NCBI GenBank assembly: GCA_020746105.1
Contig: CM036617.1
Coordinates: 149,731,578 to 149,795,577, forward strand
From: Trogon surrucura
Lineage: Eukaryota; Chordata; Aves; Trogoniformes; Trogonidae
Direction: 5' to 3'
DNA: 64,000 nucleotides
Shown here one piece after another: positions 61,207 through 64,000 of this stretch. Every line of letters begins with the position of its first letter. Position 1 is the stretch's first letter. Below the pieces are notes generated by a model, which made no database searches, was not told where the DNA came from, and was given only the letters and a program-made list of their open reading frames with translations. The translations under genes were made by a program, and so were the position numbers.

Positions 61207-63139
61207 CCGTAAGGAGAGACAGAGAGGGAAAGGAGAAGACAAAAATTTCATATATAACGGGTTAAAGTCCTCCCGGATGTAAGTCCATTGACTTCAGTTG
61301 GCTGGGGATGAATAGAGACAATTCAATATTTAACAATCAGCAACTTTTGCTTAGTTGGCAAGAAAAGGAGCGATTTAAGGTCCAGAGCCTTCCCTGTGCT
61401 CTTTCTGTCTTCCTGAATCTTCACTTGGTTGCAGTAACTCTCTGCTAACAGGAACGACACTCTGCAGGGTTGGCTATTGGGTATTTTCTGCTGTGGTGCA
61501 AGATTACTCCTCGTGGTTTTATGGCGCAGCAGTAGACTTTAATAGTCACCTGAGACAATTATTCAGATACTGTATTGTGCAGTAAGATTGCTTTTGAACA
61601 GCTGCAGAAATACTTAGCAGAAACACACTCCCTACAGCCCTGGGATGGGAAATAAAAACAAACAAACCACAGCAGCAAGGCAAGAGTCTGCATCTTACTC
61701 TGTCTCTTAAAAAAGGAGTTGTGTAAGTGATTTAAAAGTTAATTGGGACGGGGAACGTTTTTCATTTAATGGTCCGTGTAACGCCCAGTAATAACAGGCT
61801 ACAAATTCATATTGAGTCACTACACAAACACAAATTCTCTTTGGGCAGAGTTGTGACCTATTGTATGGTGCTTTGCCATGCAATTCTCATTAAAAAGAAA
61901 AAGAGATGACAAGATAGGGATGAAATTATTCTCTCCAGCAGTGACATTCTTTGGTGCAATCTCATTTACAAAGAACATCACAAAATCATATGTTCCTCTG
62001 GTAGAAATGGGTAATTTTCTTCCTCATAGCTTCAACCTTGCCATTCTGATGAGTACTGTGCCTTTACAAAACCACCATTTCTCTTTTTTTCCCTCCAAGC
62101 CATGATAACCAGTGTTTCTCTGTTACACTGTTGCAACTAATTAGTTTCCCAGTTCTGGTGAAAATTTCTTGGCTCTTATAACACACTGTGGCTTAGCTTG
62201 ATGCTGTTTGTTGTTTTAAGTCTCACTGTACGAAGGGCTATTCAGCTGCACTGCCTGTTTAGCTTAAATAAAGAGTGCTCATAAGCACATAAATTTTTAT
62301 GGAATCTCTTAATAGCTATCTGGTCATCAAATCCTGCCTCCAGCTCTGGACTCAGGAAAATCTGGCCGTATAGCAGAGGCAAAGAAGTACTCTCACTTAG
62401 TTTGGTCTCTGAGAAGGATCCTTGCTGTTTTTTCCGCAGATGAGCAGTTGGCAGAGGCTCAGTAGGCTCTGCTAACCCACTCCTCCGCTGTATCATAACC
62501 ACATTTCTCTTTAGACAGAGTTTGAACATTTCCTCAGCATTTTCTCCTAGGATGACCCTGCAGGCAAAGTCAAGCTGGGACAATGTTTTGTACTAAATAC
62601 AGTATGTGATATGTTGGGAATTTAGTGGCTGAAAGACTGCTTGTTCACTTTTTACTGATGTGTACTTCAGTGAAGTTGCTCTTGATTTATAGCTGGATAA
62701 GCAAAATCAGAAACAGACCCTTGCTGCTCATTTCTGTGGAAGCAGGACTGGGCCTTACGTGCTCTTGTGCTCGTTATGTACTTCAGTATCAAGACTCACA
62801 GCTTTGATTCATGGAGTTCTCTTTAATTTGTACATGCAGGCTTCCAGACTAGATCACATAGCAGCAGGATAACAATCCTCAGGAGAGCATTTCAGTTTGA
62901 GAAATTCATGAAGAGGGTGACTTTGCTGCTTACTTTCAATGACACTTCTGGAACAGGAAAGAGAAGAAGTGAAGGGAACGGAATTGCCAGCCTGTTTCAA
63001 AATGTATGCTCGATTATACAACAGATGACAAATAGCATCCTCAGTTACATAGTTCTAGTAGCTATATGAGATTTTGTTGGGTGGTTGTTTTTTCCCCACT
63101 GTAATCTGTCTTTTCACACTTAGGGCAAGTTTTTCTTAC

Positions 63140-63214
63140 CTGCATGCACTGCACACAGGAGCTCTGAAATACTCCCTTGTGCCCTTCTGCAGAGAAGTTA
63201 TCCACAGCCCTTGC
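63140..63214 (-). other. Candidate minus-strand internal exon, 75 nt
   Basis: On the minus strand a good acceptor (CTTACCTGCACCCCAG|G) at 63215/63214 and a strong donor (ATGCAG|GTAAGA) at 63140/63139 bound exactly 75 nt, which are open in one frame. The 25 encoded residues are not recognised. It lies upstream of MGST1 on the same strand, so it could be an alternative 5' exon or a lncRNA exon, or a chance pairing. Confidence 0.25.
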
Positions 63215-63536
63215 CTGGGGTGCAGGTAAGTGGGAAGAACAGAGCATCTTTCTGCTATGTGGCAGGGAAAGACCTTGAACTCACCTCTTTCATTCTCCAG
63301 TCCCCAGCACTCTGATCAAGGTTGTTGAATTCAGAGCAAGAGAGAACTCATCACATGGTGAGATGGTTCAGATCTAGGGCAGGTCACTTCCTCATGGAGC
63401 AAAACCACGTTGCTTCCTGCAGCTTTCCTGAGCCATGAAAGATCATATATGCCTCCTTACATGGGAAAGATCGGGAAGTGATAACCTTGCCTTCTTTTGG
63501 CTGGAATGAGCCACTCTCCTATTAGCTAAGGCATTT

Positions 63537-63582
63537 TACTACATATATTTGGGTATATATTACTGCATATATTTGGGTATAT
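63537..63582. repeat. Imperfect 24-bp tandem duplication
   Basis: TACTACATATATTTGGGTAT at 63537 recurs 24 bases later as TACTGCATATATTTGGGTAT, with one difference in the first 20 bases. The second copy ends at about 63582. Confidence 0.9.
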
Positions 63583-64000
63583 TGAAGCTGAGGGAAAAAT
63601 ACATCCTTGACTGTAGCTATAGTGAATCATCAATATATGTATATGTATAAAATGACTGTAGGAGCTGTGCAGTAAGAGAGGATGAGAAGGTGTTCCTAAA
63701 AGAAAAATAATCAGCTTCCCACTTTTCACAACAGTCACACTGAGGCCAGTTATTCAGTAGTTCATGAGACACAAATACAAATTGATTCAATGTTTGTAAT
63801 CATACGATCCATATCATCCAAGTTGAATTTGTAGTGCTTTGTACCGAGTAGAGAGTTACTTGATTAATCAGATAACTAAATCTGAGGTGGGGCAGGCAAA
63901 TGACAATCTTCTTAAAAGGGCAGATGATACTTAGTATGTTGCTCACCTCCTCCTTATTCGAAGGACAGGAATAGAAAAGCTTGTTATACCCACCTCAACA

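Larger units (their letters stand above)
56466..64000. other. Upstream flank of MGST1, no gene recognised
   Basis: AT-rich DNA with several simple repeats (listed separately). Frames of 89 codons at 59185-59454 and 113 codons at 62583-62242 (minus) have no recognised domain. In other vertebrates the neighbour on this side is SLC15A5 (from memory), but none of its transporter motifs were recognised. A possible minus-strand exon lies at 63214-63140. Confidence 0.5.

Noticed and set aside
62242-62583. 113-codon minus-strand frame (CRVILGENAEEMFKLC, GFDDQIAIKRFHKNLC)
   Set aside because: Reads like protein in places, but I could not place it in any family and saw no matching splice sites. A translated search would decide.
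1-64000. Search for retroviral gag/pol/env, CRISPR arrays, rRNA or tRNA genes, bacterial-type operons
   Set aside because: None seen. The only retroviral trace is the solo LTR. Direct repeats are microsatellites without spacer structure.

Overview
This is a window of vertebrate nuclear DNA, almost certainly from a bird. It carries many CR1 LINE 3' ends with the diagnostic ATTCTATG terminal octamer, in both orientations. It also has an ERVL-type avian solo LTR, long AT-rich non-coding tracts, purine microsatellites, and one GC-rich CpG-island promoter. The species cannot be read from the sequence alone. Nothing bacterial, plasmid-like or CRISPR-like is present.

Only one protein-coding gene can be supported: MGST1 (microsomal glutathione S-transferase 1), on the minus strand at about 47.9-56.45 kb. 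Three coding exons (53496-53371, 51009-50915 and 48492-48246) join in frame with consensus splice sites. They give a 155-residue protein, the same length as mammalian MGST1, and the exon phases fit exactly. A CpG island at about 55.84-56.47 kb is the likely promoter and holds the non-coding first exon. A polyadenylation signal lies at 47903-47898. The position equivalent to the mammalian redox-sensor cysteine, Cys50, is threonine here.

Layout. 1-97: (AGAGG)n, running off the left edge. 98-47.88 kb: a non-coding expanse 3' of MGST1 with three CR1 copies outside the LTR (7.0, 35.2 and 38.5 kb) and an ERVL-like solo LTR (23916-25048). The LTR is flanked by a perfect 5-bp target duplication and is itself interrupted by a nested CR1. 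Minor microsatellites are scattered through this part. 47.88-56.45 kb: MGST1, with one CR1 in intron 2 and two in intron 1. 56.47-64 kb: upstream flank with a long (AAGGG)n array, an (ATCC)n array, remnants of an ancient MITE-like repeat, an isolated strong TATA box and a splice-site-bounded candidate minus-strand exon.

From memory of vertebrate synteny, MGST1 lies between SLC15A5 (upstream) and LMO3 (downstream). No exon of either is recognised here, so the flanks look intergenic. I see no previously undescribed multi-gene system. The most useful observations are the MGST1 residue-50 change, the nested LTR/CR1 insertion, the promoter-proximal AAGGG array and the candidate upstream exon.
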